DNA from: Betaproteobacteria bacterium UBA2293
Lineage (GTDB): Bacteria > Pseudomonadota > Gammaproteobacteria > Burkholderiales > Rhodocyclaceae
Direction of reading: 5' to 3'
Assembly (NCBI GenBank): GCA_002345845.1
Contig: DDWF01000196.1
Location: 1 to 64,000, forward strand
Length of the DNA: 64,000 bases
Shown piece by piece: positions 1 to 8,643 of this stretch (the stretch's first letter is position 1; the number at the start of each line of letters is the position of its first letter). Below the pieces are notes generated by a model. The model made no database searches. It was not told the origin of the DNA and worked only from the letters and a program-made list of their open reading frames with translations. The position numbers and the translations under genes were made by a program.

Positions 1-199
1 CTGGTAGAGTTAGTACAGCTGGTCAGATCCTCCGCGCCAAGGCGTGCGACGAGCAATTCAAATTCCCGTGGTGATGCTGCGAGATGCATGCGGCTACCGA
101 GAACACGGCGCGTCTGGAACTGCAGGAGCGTTATGACTTCAGTTATTACCCATGACATAAAGTGGTTTTATGCTGACTGATTCATGGTCCGATAGAACT
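1..199. other. No recognisable gene
   Basis: All three plus-strand frames are broken by stop codons within about 60 codons and none of the short peptides looks like a known family. It may be the 3' end of a gene outside the window or plain intergenic sequence; I cannot tell which. Confidence 0.4.
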
Positions 200-237
200 A
201 AAAGGCCGGCCCCGGTTACAACCGGGGCCGGCCTTTT
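200..237. terminator. Bidirectional rho-independent terminator
   Basis: A 16-bp G+C-rich inverted repeat (left arm 201-216, right arm 221-236) with a 4-nt loop is flanked by A-runs on the left and T-runs on the right. It can therefore terminate transcripts from either side. It closes the minus-strand operon that ends with the extracellular nuclease 15 bp away. Confidence 0.9.
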
Positions 238-251
238 TGGGGCGGTGCTGC

Positions 252-3200
252 TTAGCGGAAGCTGAAGTTGCCGGGTGTGGCGACGCTGCAGTTGTGATTC
301 GCCAACAGCACCAGCGGACGGCTGCTGGCGGCTCCCGGGCCATCGCTGTCGATGCTGATCAGGGCGCCACCGGCGGCAGCCTGGCAGGTGACGAAACCAG
401 CGGCCAGCGGGTCGCTGCTGACGATGCCGGCGGCGGCGAGTAGCGGGCCAAGGACGACGCGATCTTCGCCAGGTGCGAAATCGGTGATCGTATCGACGCC
501 ATCGCGCAGACTGCCATAGACGAAGTGGTCGGCGCCGCCGCCCCCGGTCAGCTTGTCGTTGCCGGGGCCGCCGGAGATCACGTCGTCGCCCGCGGTGCCG
601 ACCAGCGTGTCGCGGCCGGCGCTGCCGTTGATGGCGCGGCGCAGATCAAGGCCGATGATGACCGGATCGTGATCCGACGAGCGGAACGGCGTTGCCGCGT
701 AGTAGTCCGGACCGCAGTTGACGCAGACCGGCTGCTTGAACTCCAAGTTGTAGTCGATCACCGCCGGTTCGTCGGCATTGAGGCGCCAGTGGCCAGAGCC
801 GGCGACGCGGGTAGCGAGGCCAGGGCTGGCCAGCGCATGGTCGAGGTAACCCGCCTCGCCGTCGAAGACATAGGAGTAGCCCAGGGAGGCGAAGCGGGCG
901 ATCTGGTCGACGTAGCCGTGGTCGGTGAAGTTGAGGACCGGGTCTTCCTTGCCATAGGCGTTGAGGTCGCCGATGACCAGTGCGCCGCGGCTGCCGGCGG
1001 CCGGCAGCACGCTGTCCAGCGTGGCGCGCAGGGCGGTGGCCTGGTCGACGCGCAGGGCGTTCCAGCAGCCCTGGCCGTCGCCCTGGTCGGCGTTGGCGCC
1101 GCTGCTCGGACAACTGCCCTTGGACTTGAAGTGATTGACGACGACCGTGAATTTCTCACCATTGACCAGGGCGAAAGTCTGGATCAGCGGCGGCCGGTTG
1201 TGCACCGGGTCGGTGTCGCTCAACGCGGCGCCAGCTGGCGTCAGGCGTCCCGGCTTGTAGATCAACGCATTGCGGATGGCATCCGTACCACTGCCGCCGA
1301 CAGGCATGGCGACGCTGGCGTAGGTAGCGGCACCGGCGACGGCATTGAGCCCGGCGACCAGGTCATTGACGGCACCGTTGCCGTTGTTCTCGATCTCCAT
1401 CAGGCCGACCGCATCGGCGTCCAGCGCCTTCAGCGCGGCGACGATCTTGGTCTTCTGGCGGGCGAATTCGGCGGCGCTGTCGGCGCCCCGGCAGTCGCTG
1501 CGGGTGCCACTCGGGAAGCAGGAGGCGCCGCTCTGGTCGATGGTGGTGAAGTAGTTCAGCACGTTGAAGCTGGCGACGCGGACATTGCCCGGTACCGGCT
1601 CAGGCGCCGCCTGGCGCGGGTTGTCGTTGGCGAACACCGGCGCTTGGGTCGGGTGCAGGCGGTAGTCACTGAGACCGTCGGTGGTGGCGGTGGCCAGGCC
1701 GTAGTCGATGACGCCGACCAGTTCGTTGATGGTATTGCCAGCGCGACGGGTGTTGTCGGCATCCAGGTAAGGCGTCGGATTCGGGTTCTGCTGGCTGCTG
1801 CCGTCGTCGAGCAGCAGGCGGCGGCGGGCGTTGTCGTCGGCCAGCGCCAGGGCTTCGGCGGAGCCGGCCGGATGGCGGTTGGTCGGTTTTTCCAGACGGC
1901 CACCGGCGGCCACCGTCAGTTGCCCGTAGCGGCCGAGGAAATAGTTCTGGCCGACGGTGAGCGGACCGGTGATGCGTACCAGCATGCCCTCCAGCTTTTC
2001 CAGATCGCCCTCGACGGCTTCCGGGAAGACGATGTCCTTCGGCGCCACGGCAACGCCGGAGGCGAGCACCGTCACCGATGGCGAGGTCAGCTGGGTCAGC
2101 GGGTTGGCCAGAGCGCCCGCGCCGGAACCGACAGCGTATTCGGTCACCGTCCCGGAAACGCGGGTGCGGTCGCCGGCAGTGACCGTCGGCGCGCTGCCGG
2201 TATAGACGAAGATGCCGTCCGAGGTGTCATCGTCGCCATCGCCGGCTTCGTCCTGCATGAAGAAACCGTTGTTGTTGACGCGGGTGACCACGCCGACGGT
2301 GCTGACCGACTGGCCGACCAGCGGGCTGCTCGGGCCGCTGCCTTGAATGGAGTAGATCGGGGTGACGCCGCTGACGGTGATGTTGACTGTGCACAAGGCG
2401 TCCTGGGCGTCGTCGTTGGTGAAGCGGACGGCGATGGCATGGTTGCCGGCGGCCAGGCCGGGGGCGATGTTCAGACTGACCGTTGCCGTGTCGCCGTCGG
2501 CGGCGGCCGGGTTCAGCGTGCCGAGCGTGAATGCAGCCGGCACGCTGTTGGCGAAGGCAACACCGTCAACCCGGCTGTCGGCGTCGCTGGCCGAGAGGAT
2601 CACGCTGCCGCCACTACCGGCATCCAGCGTTGTCGCCGGGCACTGGGTAACGATCGGCTGGACAACGGCGCCACCGCCGCCGCAGACGTTGAGCGGCGTT
2701 GCGCTGTTGCGCGGCGTCGGGGTGCCGGTGGTGAAGTCGGCGGCGTTATTGTTGCTGTCGTTACAGCCACTGGCCGTCCGGAACAGTGCCAGGGCGCTGC
2801 TGGCGGCCGGGGCGGCGGCAGCTTCGGCGTAATTGGCTGTGCCGTAGCCGACCAGATCCTCGATCTGCGCCAGCTGGGCGGCGCTGCAAGGCGTGCTGCC
2901 GCCATTGCAGGTCAGGCCGCTGGCCGTGTTGGCGAGGACGATCTTGCCGTTGCTGGCGCTCATGTTGGTCGTTGCCGGGCTGAGCAGGTCGGCTGCCGGG
3001 CTGGCGCCGCTGCCACCGCTGGCCGGCAGGGCGACCAGATAGTACTGGCCGGGCTGCAGGGTGGCGTTGACGACGGTGATGCCATTGGCCGAGAAATTGC
3101 CGGTGCCGGTGGCACTGCCGTACTGGATCGACCAGTTGTTGAGGTTTACCGGCGCGGCGCCGGCATTGAACAGTTCGACGTAATCGGCGTTGAACAGGTT

Positions 3201-3317
3201 GCCGTTGCCGCCGAAGATCTGTGAAATGACGATGCCGGAAGGCGAGGCCAGGGCCGGGGTGGCGGCCAGCAGGCCGGCGGCGATGGCGGTCAGGGCGAAG
3301 CGGGGGAAATGAGTCAT
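252..3317 (-). CDS. ExeM/NucH-type extracellular endonuclease with lamin-tail and RTX domains
   Basis: Predicted secreted DNase of 1021 residues that would degrade extracellular nucleic acid. In order: signal peptide (1-24), lamin-tail-like beta domain (about 27-150), an OB-fold-like region (about 330-430), an endonuclease/exonuclease/phosphatase domain (about 578-885) and a short RTX calcium-binding module (about 902-950). The EEP catalytic landmarks are present: ASFNVLN, LMEIENN, VVNHFKSKG, IGDLNAYG and SSDHDPV. This architecture is that of the ExeM/NucH family; the RTX tail replaces the usual C-terminal anchoring helix. It is the last gene of a five-gene operon and lies 14 bp after a choice-of-anchor PEP-CTERM gene. 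With the 5'-nucleotidase-like gene upstream it would turn DNA into nucleosides and phosphate. The exact substrate is inferred. Confidence 0.9.
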   Translation of the reverse strand: MTHFPRFALTAIAAGLLAATPALASPSGIVISQIFGGNGNLFNADYVELFNAGAAPVNLNNWSIQYGSATGTGNFSANGITVVNATLQPGQYYLVALPASGGSGASPAADLLSPATTNMSASNGKIVLANTASGLTCNGGSTPCSAAQLAQIEDLVGYGTANYAEAAAAPAASSALALFRTASGCNDSNNNAADFTTGTPTPRNSATPLNVCGGGGAVVQPIVTQCPATTLDAGSGGSVILSASDADSRVDGVAFANSVPAAFTLGTLNPAAADGDTATVSLNIAPGLAAGNHAIAVRFTNDDAQDALCTVNITVSGVTPIYSIQGSGPSSPLVGQSVSTVGVVTRVNNNGFFMQDEAGDGDDDTSDGIFVYTGSAPTVTAGDRTRVSGTVTEYAVGSGAGALANPLTQLTSPSVTVLASGVAVAPKDIVFPEAVEGDLEKLEGMLVRITGPLTVGQNYFLGRYGQLTVAAGGRLEKPTNRHPAGSAEALALADDNARRRLLLDDGSSQQNPNPTPYLDADNTRRAGNTINELVGVIDYGLATATTDGLSDYRLHPTQAPVFANDNPRQAAPEPVPGNVRVASFNVLNYFTTIDQSGASCFPSGTRSDCRGADSAAEFARQKTKIVAALKALDADAVGLMEIENNGNGAVNDLVAGLNAVAGAATYASVAMPVGGSGTDAIRNALIYKPGRLTPAGAALSDTDPVHNRPPLIQTFALVNGEKFTVVVNHFKSKGSCPSSGANADQGDGQGCWNALRVDQATALRATLDSVLPAAGSRGALVIGDLNAYGKEDPVLNFTDHGYVDQIARFASLGYSYVFDGEAGYLDHALASPGLATRVAGSGHWRLNADEPAVIDYNLEFKQPVCVNCGPDYYAATPFRSSDHDPVIIGLDLRRAINGSAGRDTLVGTAGDDVISGGPGNDKLTGGGGADHFVYGSLRDGVDTITDFAPGEDRVVLGPLLAAAGIVSSDPLAAGFVTCQAAAGGALISIDSDGPGAASSRPLVLLANHNCSVATPGNFSFR

Positions 3318-3331
3318 GGTGCTTCTCCCTT

Positions 3332-4849
3332 TTAGCGGCGGCGACGGCGCACAGCGACGCCGATCAGGCCGAGGCCGGCGAGCAGCATGGCGTAGGACTC
3401 CGGCTCGGGCACCGGCGCGCTGATTTCGTACAGGGCGGTGGTCCCGAGGATGCCGTCATCGATGCTGGCTTCGTTGGCAACGGCCAGGAAATGACGACCG
3501 CCATACGAGTAGGCAGTCAGTCCTTCGGGGGCGAAGGTGCCGTTGGTGACGATCATGTCGATGAACGAGGAATTGGCCGGGTCGGTGATGTCGAAAACCG
3601 CGACGGCGCTTTGCGTGGTGCGTTCAAGGCCGATGAAGGCGAAGGTGCGGCCATCGATTTCGATCAGGGCAACGCCTTCCGGTTCGACGCCCTTGTCGCG
3701 GCTGCGGCCGTCGTTGTAGATGCCGAGCGCGTGGGCCTCGCGGTCGAGGATGTCGCCGCTGTCGAAGATGATGTTGCCGTCGCTGTCGCGAATCGAGAAG
3801 GAGCGGGCGCCGGCAGCCACCAGGTTGTCGGCGAAGGAATCGGTATTGGAAATGCGCAGGGCGTTGAGCGGATCAGTGGCGCCGAGCGTGCTGGCGGCCG
3901 AGCGGTCGCCATCGTCCTCGCGGAAATCGCCTTCGTTGGCCATGACCACGTAGGTTTGCGTACCGACCTGGTAGGTGGCCATGCTGTCCGGCATGTACAG
4001 GCCCTTGACGTCGGCGTTGATGAAATTCACCGAACCGTCGTTCTTCGGATCCAGGGTGTTGCCGGGCAGGCTGAAATCCTTGGCGCCCAGGCCGATGACC
4101 TTGGTCACCGTGTTGGTGTTCAGGTCGATGACGCCCATGGCGTTGGCTTCCTGCAGGCCGACGAAGGCCTGGGTGCCGGCAGCGTTGACGGCGATGTACT
4201 CGGGTTCGAAATTCATGCCGGTATTGGTGCGGAGGTAGCTGCCGGATTGCGGCGCGCTGTCGAAGGTCGGCGTGGCGATGACGCTGCGGCTGGCGACGTC
4301 GATGATGCTGACGCTGCCTACCGGGTCGTTCGCTGCCGGCGCGTAGATGCGAGGCGTCGAGGTGCCGATGCGCGAGCCGTAGACATCCGGCGTGCCTTCG
4401 TTGGCGACCAGCAGGCGGCTGCCGTCCGGGGTGAAGGTGAGCATGTCGGGCAGGGCGCCGACGGCGATGGTGTTGGTGCCGCTGATCAGGCTGCGGGTGC
4501 TGGTGTCGAACAGGGTGACGACGCCGCTCTGCGTGCGATTGACGTTCTCGATGGCGAAGGCAGCCAGGCCGTTGGAAATGGCGACGCTGTTAACCAGGCC
4601 CCAGCCGCTGGTGTCGATATGCTGGACGAGGGAGCCGTTGGTGGCATCAAGGACGTCCACGCCGGCCGAACCGGCCAACCACAGGGTATTGGTCACGGCA
4701 TCGAAGGCGGGGACTTCGGAAGTCATGCCGGCGACACCGGTGCTGGCATGGTTATAGGTCCACAAGGGGGTGAAGTTGAAGGTTTCGGCGGTCGCCGGAG
4801 CGGCGATGAAGAGGCTGGTGAGGGCGGCAGCGAGCAAGGTCGGTTTCAT
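3332..4849 (-). CDS. Choice-of-anchor I PEP-CTERM protein
   Basis: 505 residues: signal peptide (1-21), a long beta-propeller-like body (repeated strands ending in motifs such as DMLTFTPDGSRLLVANEG and SVSIIDVASRSV), and a C-terminal PEP-CTERM sorting signal (VPEPESYAMLLAGLG, a hydrophobic stretch, then six arginines). The body matches the choice-of-anchor I family, whose members are often annotated as alkaline phosphatase-like; the activity is not established here. The PEP-CTERM tail is the recognition site for an exosortase, which is not in this window. The gene lies between a PEP-CTERM gene and the nuclease gene in a phosphate-scavenging operon. A terminator-like hairpin precedes its start, so its expression may be lower than that of upstream genes. 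Confidence 0.88.
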   Translation of the reverse strand: MKPTLLAAALTSLFIAAPATAETFNFTPLWTYNHASTGVAGMTSEVPAFDAVTNTLWLAGSAGVDVLDATNGSLVQHIDTSGWGLVNSVAISNGLAAFAIENVNRTQSGVVTLFDTSTRSLISGTNTIAVGALPDMLTFTPDGSRLLVANEGTPDVYGSRIGTSTPRIYAPAANDPVGSVSIIDVASRSVIATPTFDSAPQSGSYLRTNTGMNFEPEYIAVNAAGTQAFVGLQEANAMGVIDLNTNTVTKVIGLGAKDFSLPGNTLDPKNDGSVNFINADVKGLYMPDSMATYQVGTQTYVVMANEGDFREDDGDRSAASTLGATDPLNALRISNTDSFADNLVAAGARSFSIRDSDGNIIFDSGDILDREAHALGIYNDGRSRDKGVEPEGVALIEIDGRTFAFIGLERTTQSAVAVFDITDPANSSFIDMIVTNGTFAPEGLTAYSYGGRHFLAVANEASIDDGILGTTALYEISAPVPEPESYAMLLAGLGLIGVAVRRRRR

Positions 4850-4869
4850 GAGGGTCGTCCTGTCAAATG

Positions 4870-4897
4870 AAAAATGCGGCTGTCAGGCGACAGCCGC
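4870..4897 (-). terminator. Intra-operon terminator or attenuator
   Basis: On the minus strand, a 9-bp stem (GCGGCTGTC with GACAGCCGC, loop of 4) is followed by a T-rich run. It lies between the PEP-CTERM gene ending at 4918 and the start codon at 4849. It has the form of a rho-independent terminator, but no separate promoter is evident for the two downstream genes, so partial read-through is the likely arrangement. Confidence 0.6.
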
Positions 4898-4917
4898 AGA
4901 AGCGCCGATAAATGGGA

Positions 4918-5427
4918 TCAGGCGGCAAGGCGACGGCGGCGGGCGGCGACGCCGAGCAGGCCGAGGCCGGCCAGCAGCATGGCGTAGGTCTCGGGTTCGG
5001 GAACCGGGGCGTAGATCGCATCACCGGCACCGGAGAGACCGTGGCTAATGTCGTAGGCGATGTAGGCTTCGTTCAGGGAACTGAAGCCGGGAATGAAGGA
5101 AATCTGCGGATTGAGGTTGGAAGCCGAGTACGACAGGCCGAGGAAGGCGCCGTCGAAGAAGGAGACCTCGGCAGGAACATCTGCGTCGGCCAGGGTGTAG
5201 GCCATACCGGCGAAATTCAGCGCCAGGCTGTCGACCGTAAGCCATTCCTCGCCGCTGCCGGAAAGGAATGCGTCGTCGAAGCTGAAGGTGCCAGCGAAAG
5301 ACTGCCCAGTGTAGTGGCCGGAGTCCAGCATGCCGGAAACGTTCCAAGACTGGGTGGCGGCCTGGGCGGCCGGCAGGGCGGCGAGCAGCAGGGCGGCGAG
5401 GACGGCGGAGCGGAAAGCGTTTTTCAT
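4918..5427 (-). CDS. PEP-CTERM protein of unknown function
   Basis: 169 residues with signal peptide (1-23, cleaved after AAQA), a small beta-rich body with no recognised catalytic motif, and the C-terminal signal VPEPETYAMLLAGLGLLG followed by AARRRR. It should be exported by Sec, then trimmed by an exosortase acting on the PEP-CTERM signal. It sits 27 bp downstream of the 5'-nucleotidase-like gene in the same operon. The body alone does not suggest an enzyme; a matrix or surface-structure role is possible. Confidence 0.85.
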   Translation of the reverse strand: MKNAFRSAVLAALLLAALPAAQAATQSWNVSGMLDSGHYTGQSFAGTFSFDDAFLSGSGEEWLTVDSLALNFAGMAYTLADADVPAEVSFFDGAFLGLSYSASNLNPQISFIPGFSSLNEAYIAYDISHGLSGAGDAIYAPVPEPETYAMLLAGLGLLGVAARRRRLAA

Positions 5428-5454
5428 GAAATTTCTCCTGGATTCTGAATGGGG

Positions 5455-7737
5455 TTAAAGGCCGAGATCGCGGGCCGGAACGATCTGGCGGGCGGTCAGA
5501 CCACGCAGCGTGACCAGGGGTCGCGCGGCGGCGGGGCCGAAGCCATCGCTGTCGATCTGGATGCTGGCGCCGCCGGTGACATCAACCACGCGGACATGGC
5601 CGTTGGCGATGGCGTTGGCCGGAGCCACGCCAACGCTGGCGAGCAGGGCGTTCAGGTCGAGTTTGTCGGCGTAAGGCGTGAAGTCGGTGATGACGTCGCC
5701 AGCTTGGCGCAGGCTGGTGTAGACAAAGCGGTCGCCACCGACGCCACCGGTCAGCGTGTCGGTACCGACGCTGGCGTGGATCATGTCGTCACCAGCGCTG
5801 CCGGTGATGACATCGCGTCGGGCGGTGCCCTGCAGGGCGGTACCGGGGACGGCGACACCGACCGCCGCGTCGATCAGACGGCCATGCAGGTCAAAGGCGT
5901 TTTCCTCGCCGTACATATTGGCGGTGATGGCCGGGCCATCTGCTGTCGCGGAGCGGCCCAGGCCGCCAGCAGCCTTCGGTGCCTGGATGTAGTTGGCCAG
6001 GGCTTCCTGATAGGTGATGCTGAACGGATTGTTTTCGAAGACCACGCCGAGCGCTGCGAACGGATAGCCGTCGCCGCCGTTGGCGGTGAAGTCGATGGTG
6101 GCGAAGGAGAAATTGCGCGCACTGTTGACCACCGCGCCGTTGTCGACCAGCAGCGTGCCGTCGTCGAGTTCCAGGCGGCGGACGCGATCGTTGGCAGCGC
6201 GGCTGGAGTCATAGACGACCTTGATGCCGGACACTTGGGCGAAGCGGCCTTGAGCGGCGCCGCCCGGGCTGGCGAGGGCAACCGAATGCTCGAGCAGGGC
6301 CTTGAGTTGCGTGCCATTCATGCTGGCGGCGCGCTTGACCAGGTTGGTGAAGGGCAGGACGTTGAAGGTATCGCCGACCGAAACGTCGCCCGGGGCGGCG
6401 ATGTTGGTCCGGATGCCGCCGCCGTTCTGGATGGCGACATCGGCATTGCCGGCGAAGCGCATGGCATCGGCGACCAGGTTGCCGAGACCGGTTTCGGCAT
6501 TGCGCACGCCTTCGACATACTGGCAGGGCGCCGGTGAGCAGGCCACGTGAGTCGGGCCGTTCAGGGCGACGGCGGTCTGCCCGATGATCTGGGCGTTGAG
6601 GGCGGCGATGTAGTTCATCACCGGCTGCACGGCATCGGCGAAGATGGCCGGGTCGGCAGCAACCTTGTCGGCATCGGCGGCGGCACCACTGACGCGGATC
6701 ATGCGGGTGGCACCGATGGCGGTGACGGCGCCCGTCGTGTCATCGAGGGTCAGCGTCAGTTCGCCGACATAGCGGTTGCCGAAGTGGCCGGTAACGACCG
6801 GTACCGACTTGCCGTCGGCAGCGGTGGCGTAAGCCGGATGCGTGGTGAAGGTCGGGGCGACGCCGCCGTTGATCAGCAGGTCGTCAGGGTCGGTCATCAG
6901 CTCGTGACCGCCGCCGGAAACCACCAGGTCGACGCCGGTCAGGGCCGGGACAATGGCGCCGATCTCGTTCTGGGCATTTTGCAGGTGGCTGAGCAGGATG
7001 ATCGCCTTGACGCCCTGGTTGTTGCGCAGATCGTCGATCTCAGCCTGGATCAGCGGCACGATGGCCTGCAGATTCTGCTCGTTGGTGGCGCCCGCATTCC
7101 ACGACTTCATGATGCCGGTCGGGGGCGAGGAGATGGACGGCAGCAGCGGCGTCGTGGCGCCGACGATGGCGATCTTGCGGCCACCGGCGGTGGTCACCAC
7201 CTTGGAGCGGGCGACCTTGCCGGTGGCTTCGAGGGCAGACAGTTCCGAGGTGGCGCTGAAGTCGAGGTTGACTGACAGGTAGGTCGAGCCAGAAACCTCG
7301 GCGAAACGGGCGGCGACCGGGCCGGTGTTGTCGAGGTCGAATTCATGATTGCCGAAGACAGTGGCATCGAAGCCGATGGCGCGGGTGGCGATGGCATCGT
7401 AGAAATCCTGGCCGCCATCGGCATGGGCGTTGGCCAGATTGGCGAAGCTGGCGTTCAGGCGCGGGCCGGGCAGGAAGGAGTCGCCAGCGTTGAGGGTGAT
7501 CACCGAGCGGCCGGCAGCGGTGGCGGCGGCACGGGCATTGGCGACGACGGTGGCGAGGCGGTCGACGCCGCCGTAGAAGGAAATGGTCTGGGCAGAGGTG
7601 TCGCGCAGGTTGCCCTGGGCGGAAATCAGCCAGCTCTCCTGGTCGCCTATGTGCAGGACGGTGACGTCCTCGGCGATGGCGAAGCCTGAAAGGGCGAGGG
7701 AAAGGGCGACGACGAGCGGCTTGCAGCGAATGCGCAT
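5455..7737 (-). CDS. Secreted metallophosphatase/5'-nucleotidase with RTX tail
   Basis: 760 residues: signal peptide (1-22), N-terminal calcineurin-like metallophosphatase domain (about 25-290, with GNHEFDLD near 129 and SGGGHELMT), C-terminal 5'-nucleotidase domain (about 385-580, signature AIQNGGGIRTNI) and an RTX module (about 625-680). The family removes phosphate from nucleotides, and some members from cyclic nucleotides, outside the cytoplasm. The first metal-binding block reads LHIGDQES, where the classical family has D-x-H, so one metal ligand differs. The RTX tail and the residues after it closely parallel the tail of the nuclease at the end of the same operon, which suggests a shared export or calcium-folding mechanism. 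No type I exporter is visible in the window. Confidence 0.88.
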   Translation of the reverse strand: MRIRCKPLVVALSLALSGFAIAEDVTVLHIGDQESWLISAQGNLRDTSAQTISFYGGVDRLATVVANARAAATAAGRSVITLNAGDSFLPGPRLNASFANLANAHADGGQDFYDAIATRAIGFDATVFGNHEFDLDNTGPVAARFAEVSGSTYLSVNLDFSATSELSALEATGKVARSKVVTTAGGRKIAIVGATTPLLPSISSPPTGIMKSWNAGATNEQNLQAIVPLIQAEIDDLRNNQGVKAIILLSHLQNAQNEIGAIVPALTGVDLVVSGGGHELMTDPDDLLINGGVAPTFTTHPAYATAADGKSVPVVTGHFGNRYVGELTLTLDDTTGAVTAIGATRMIRVSGAAADADKVAADPAIFADAVQPVMNYIAALNAQIIGQTAVALNGPTHVACSPAPCQYVEGVRNAETGLGNLVADAMRFAGNADVAIQNGGGIRTNIAAPGDVSVGDTFNVLPFTNLVKRAASMNGTQLKALLEHSVALASPGGAAQGRFAQVSGIKVVYDSSRAANDRVRRLELDDGTLLVDNGAVVNSARNFSFATIDFTANGGDGYPFAALGVVFENNPFSITYQEALANYIQAPKAAGGLGRSATADGPAITANMYGEENAFDLHGRLIDAAVGVAVPGTALQGTARRDVITGSAGDDMIHASVGTDTLTGGVGGDRFVYTSLRQAGDVITDFTPYADKLDLNALLASVGVAPANAIANGHVRVVDVTGGASIQIDSDGFGPAAARPLVTLRGLTARQIVPARDLGL

Positions 7738-7764
7738 GGGATGACTCCTGGGGAAGGGGTAGTA

Positions 7765-7785
7765 CCCCGCGGACCAGCCGCGGGG
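7765..7785 (-). other. Intercistronic G+C-rich hairpin
   Basis: Perfect 8-bp stem (CCCCGCGG with CCGCGGGG, loop of 5) between the stop codon at 7795 and the start at 7737. There is no T-run, so it is more likely an mRNA-stabilising or processing hairpin than a terminator. Confidence 0.5.
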
Positions 7786-7794
7786 CGGGGCTGA

Positions 7795-8514
7795 TCAGCG
7801 GAAGCGGCGACGGGCGATGAAGCCCAGCATGCCGAGGCCGGCCAGCAACATGGCGTAGTTCTTCGGCTCCGGCACGGCAGGGATCACGCTGCCGCTGACG
7901 GAGACCATGTCGAAGCGCCAGGTGCCGGAGGTGGCGTAGCTCTTGTCGTCTGCAGAGGGGGCATAAGCCACGGTGCTCGGCGCGAAGCTGGCGACTACCC
8001 GCAGGTAGAGGTTGGCGGCATTGGCGACGATGGCGTTGAAGGAACTCAGATCCACTGTGCGGCCGTTGAACCAGGTGTCGCCGGCATTGCCGTCGAAGGT
8101 GGCGGCAGTGGTGAAATTGACGCCGTCGACGCTGTACTGCACGGCTTCGTAACGTGAGCTGGTGTTGCTGTGGCGCAGGTCGTAGCCGAAGACGATGTTT
8201 TCAAAGCCGACCGTGCTGGTGGTGAATTGCACGCCACGCGTCAGGTCGCCAGTGCCTTGCGCGGCATAGGTCGTGGTCTGCCAGCCGGAGTTGTCGGCGG
8301 CGAGGTCGGAGGAGCCGTTGCCGGAGTTGAAGCTGGGGCTGGTGACGCCGCCGACCAGGCTGGCCGTGCCGGTGCCGGTGGATGGGGTGGAGATGCCGGT
8401 GCCGGTGTTGCCATCCGGCGTAGCGGAGTTGAAGTTCCACTGGACGATGGTGTCGGCGGAGGCGGCCTGGGCGCCGATGGCGAGCAGGACAGCGAGGGCG
8501 GATTGACGAAGCAT
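7795..8514 (-). CDS. PEP-CTERM protein, first gene of the phosphate-ester operon
   Basis: 239 residues: signal peptide (1-20), a beta-sandwich-like body starting TIVQWNFNS, common in PEP-CTERM proteins of unknown function, and a C-terminal VPEPKNYAMLLAGLG signal with a hydrophobic helix and basic tail. It is the promoter-proximal gene of the operon running to 252. Being first, and followed by a stable intercistronic hairpin, it is probably the most abundant product. Upstream lie both a PHO-type promoter (8570-8605) and the palindrome at 8620-8635. Function unknown; a matrix or surface protein is a reasonable guess. Confidence 0.87.
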   Translation of the reverse strand: MLRQSALAVLLAIGAQAASADTIVQWNFNSATPDGNTGTGISTPSTGTGTASLVGGVTSPSFNSGNGSSDLAADNSGWQTTTYAAQGTGDLTRGVQFTTSTVGFENIVFGYDLRHSNTSSRYEAVQYSVDGVNFTTAATFDGNAGDTWFNGRTVDLSSFNAIVANAANLYLRVVASFAPSTVAYAPSADDKSYATSGTWRFDMVSVSGSVIPAVPEPKNYAMLLAGLGMLGFIARRRFR

Positions 8515-8569
8515 TGAAATTCCCCTGACGAGTGTTGTTTGGCGGTCCGCTCTGGGCGGACTGGAACAC

Positions 8570-8605
8570 AGGCTAGGCTTGGCGAATGACAGGGGTGTGT
8601 GATGC
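8570..8605 (-). promoter_or_regulatory. PHO-type promoter of the 8514-252 operon
   Basis: On the minus strand: half-site GCATCAC, 6 bp, half-site CTGTCAT, 10 bp, then a -10 TAGCCT (8575-8570). The right half-site and its 10-bp distance to the -10 match the other PHO promoters here. The left half-site is 2 bp farther away than the canonical 4 bp, which lowers confidence. Confidence 0.55.
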
Positions 8606-8619
8606 GGCGACCGGAAATA

Positions 8620-8635
8620 TGAGCCGTTTGGCTCA
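8620..8635. promoter_or_regulatory. 16-bp palindromic operator
   Basis: TGAGCCGTTTGGCTCA, an almost perfect inverted repeat. Its centre is 55 bp upstream of the centre of the proposed -10 of the 8514 gene, which puts it near -65. Similar elements precede four other operons at the same distance (see 14460, 17065, 46048, 48639). Confidence 0.7.
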
Positions 8636-8643
8636 GTGCTTGA

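Noticed and set aside
121..190. TGTCAT- and GTCATAA-like half-sites near the left edge
   Set aside because: The copies are not 11 bp apart and no -10 follows at 10 bp; too weak to call a PHO box.
525..3224. Long open frame of about 900 codons on the plus strand
   Set aside because: It is the shadow of the nuclease gene on the minus strand. High G+C with strong third-position bias leaves long antisense frames; it has no signal, motif or ribosome-binding site.
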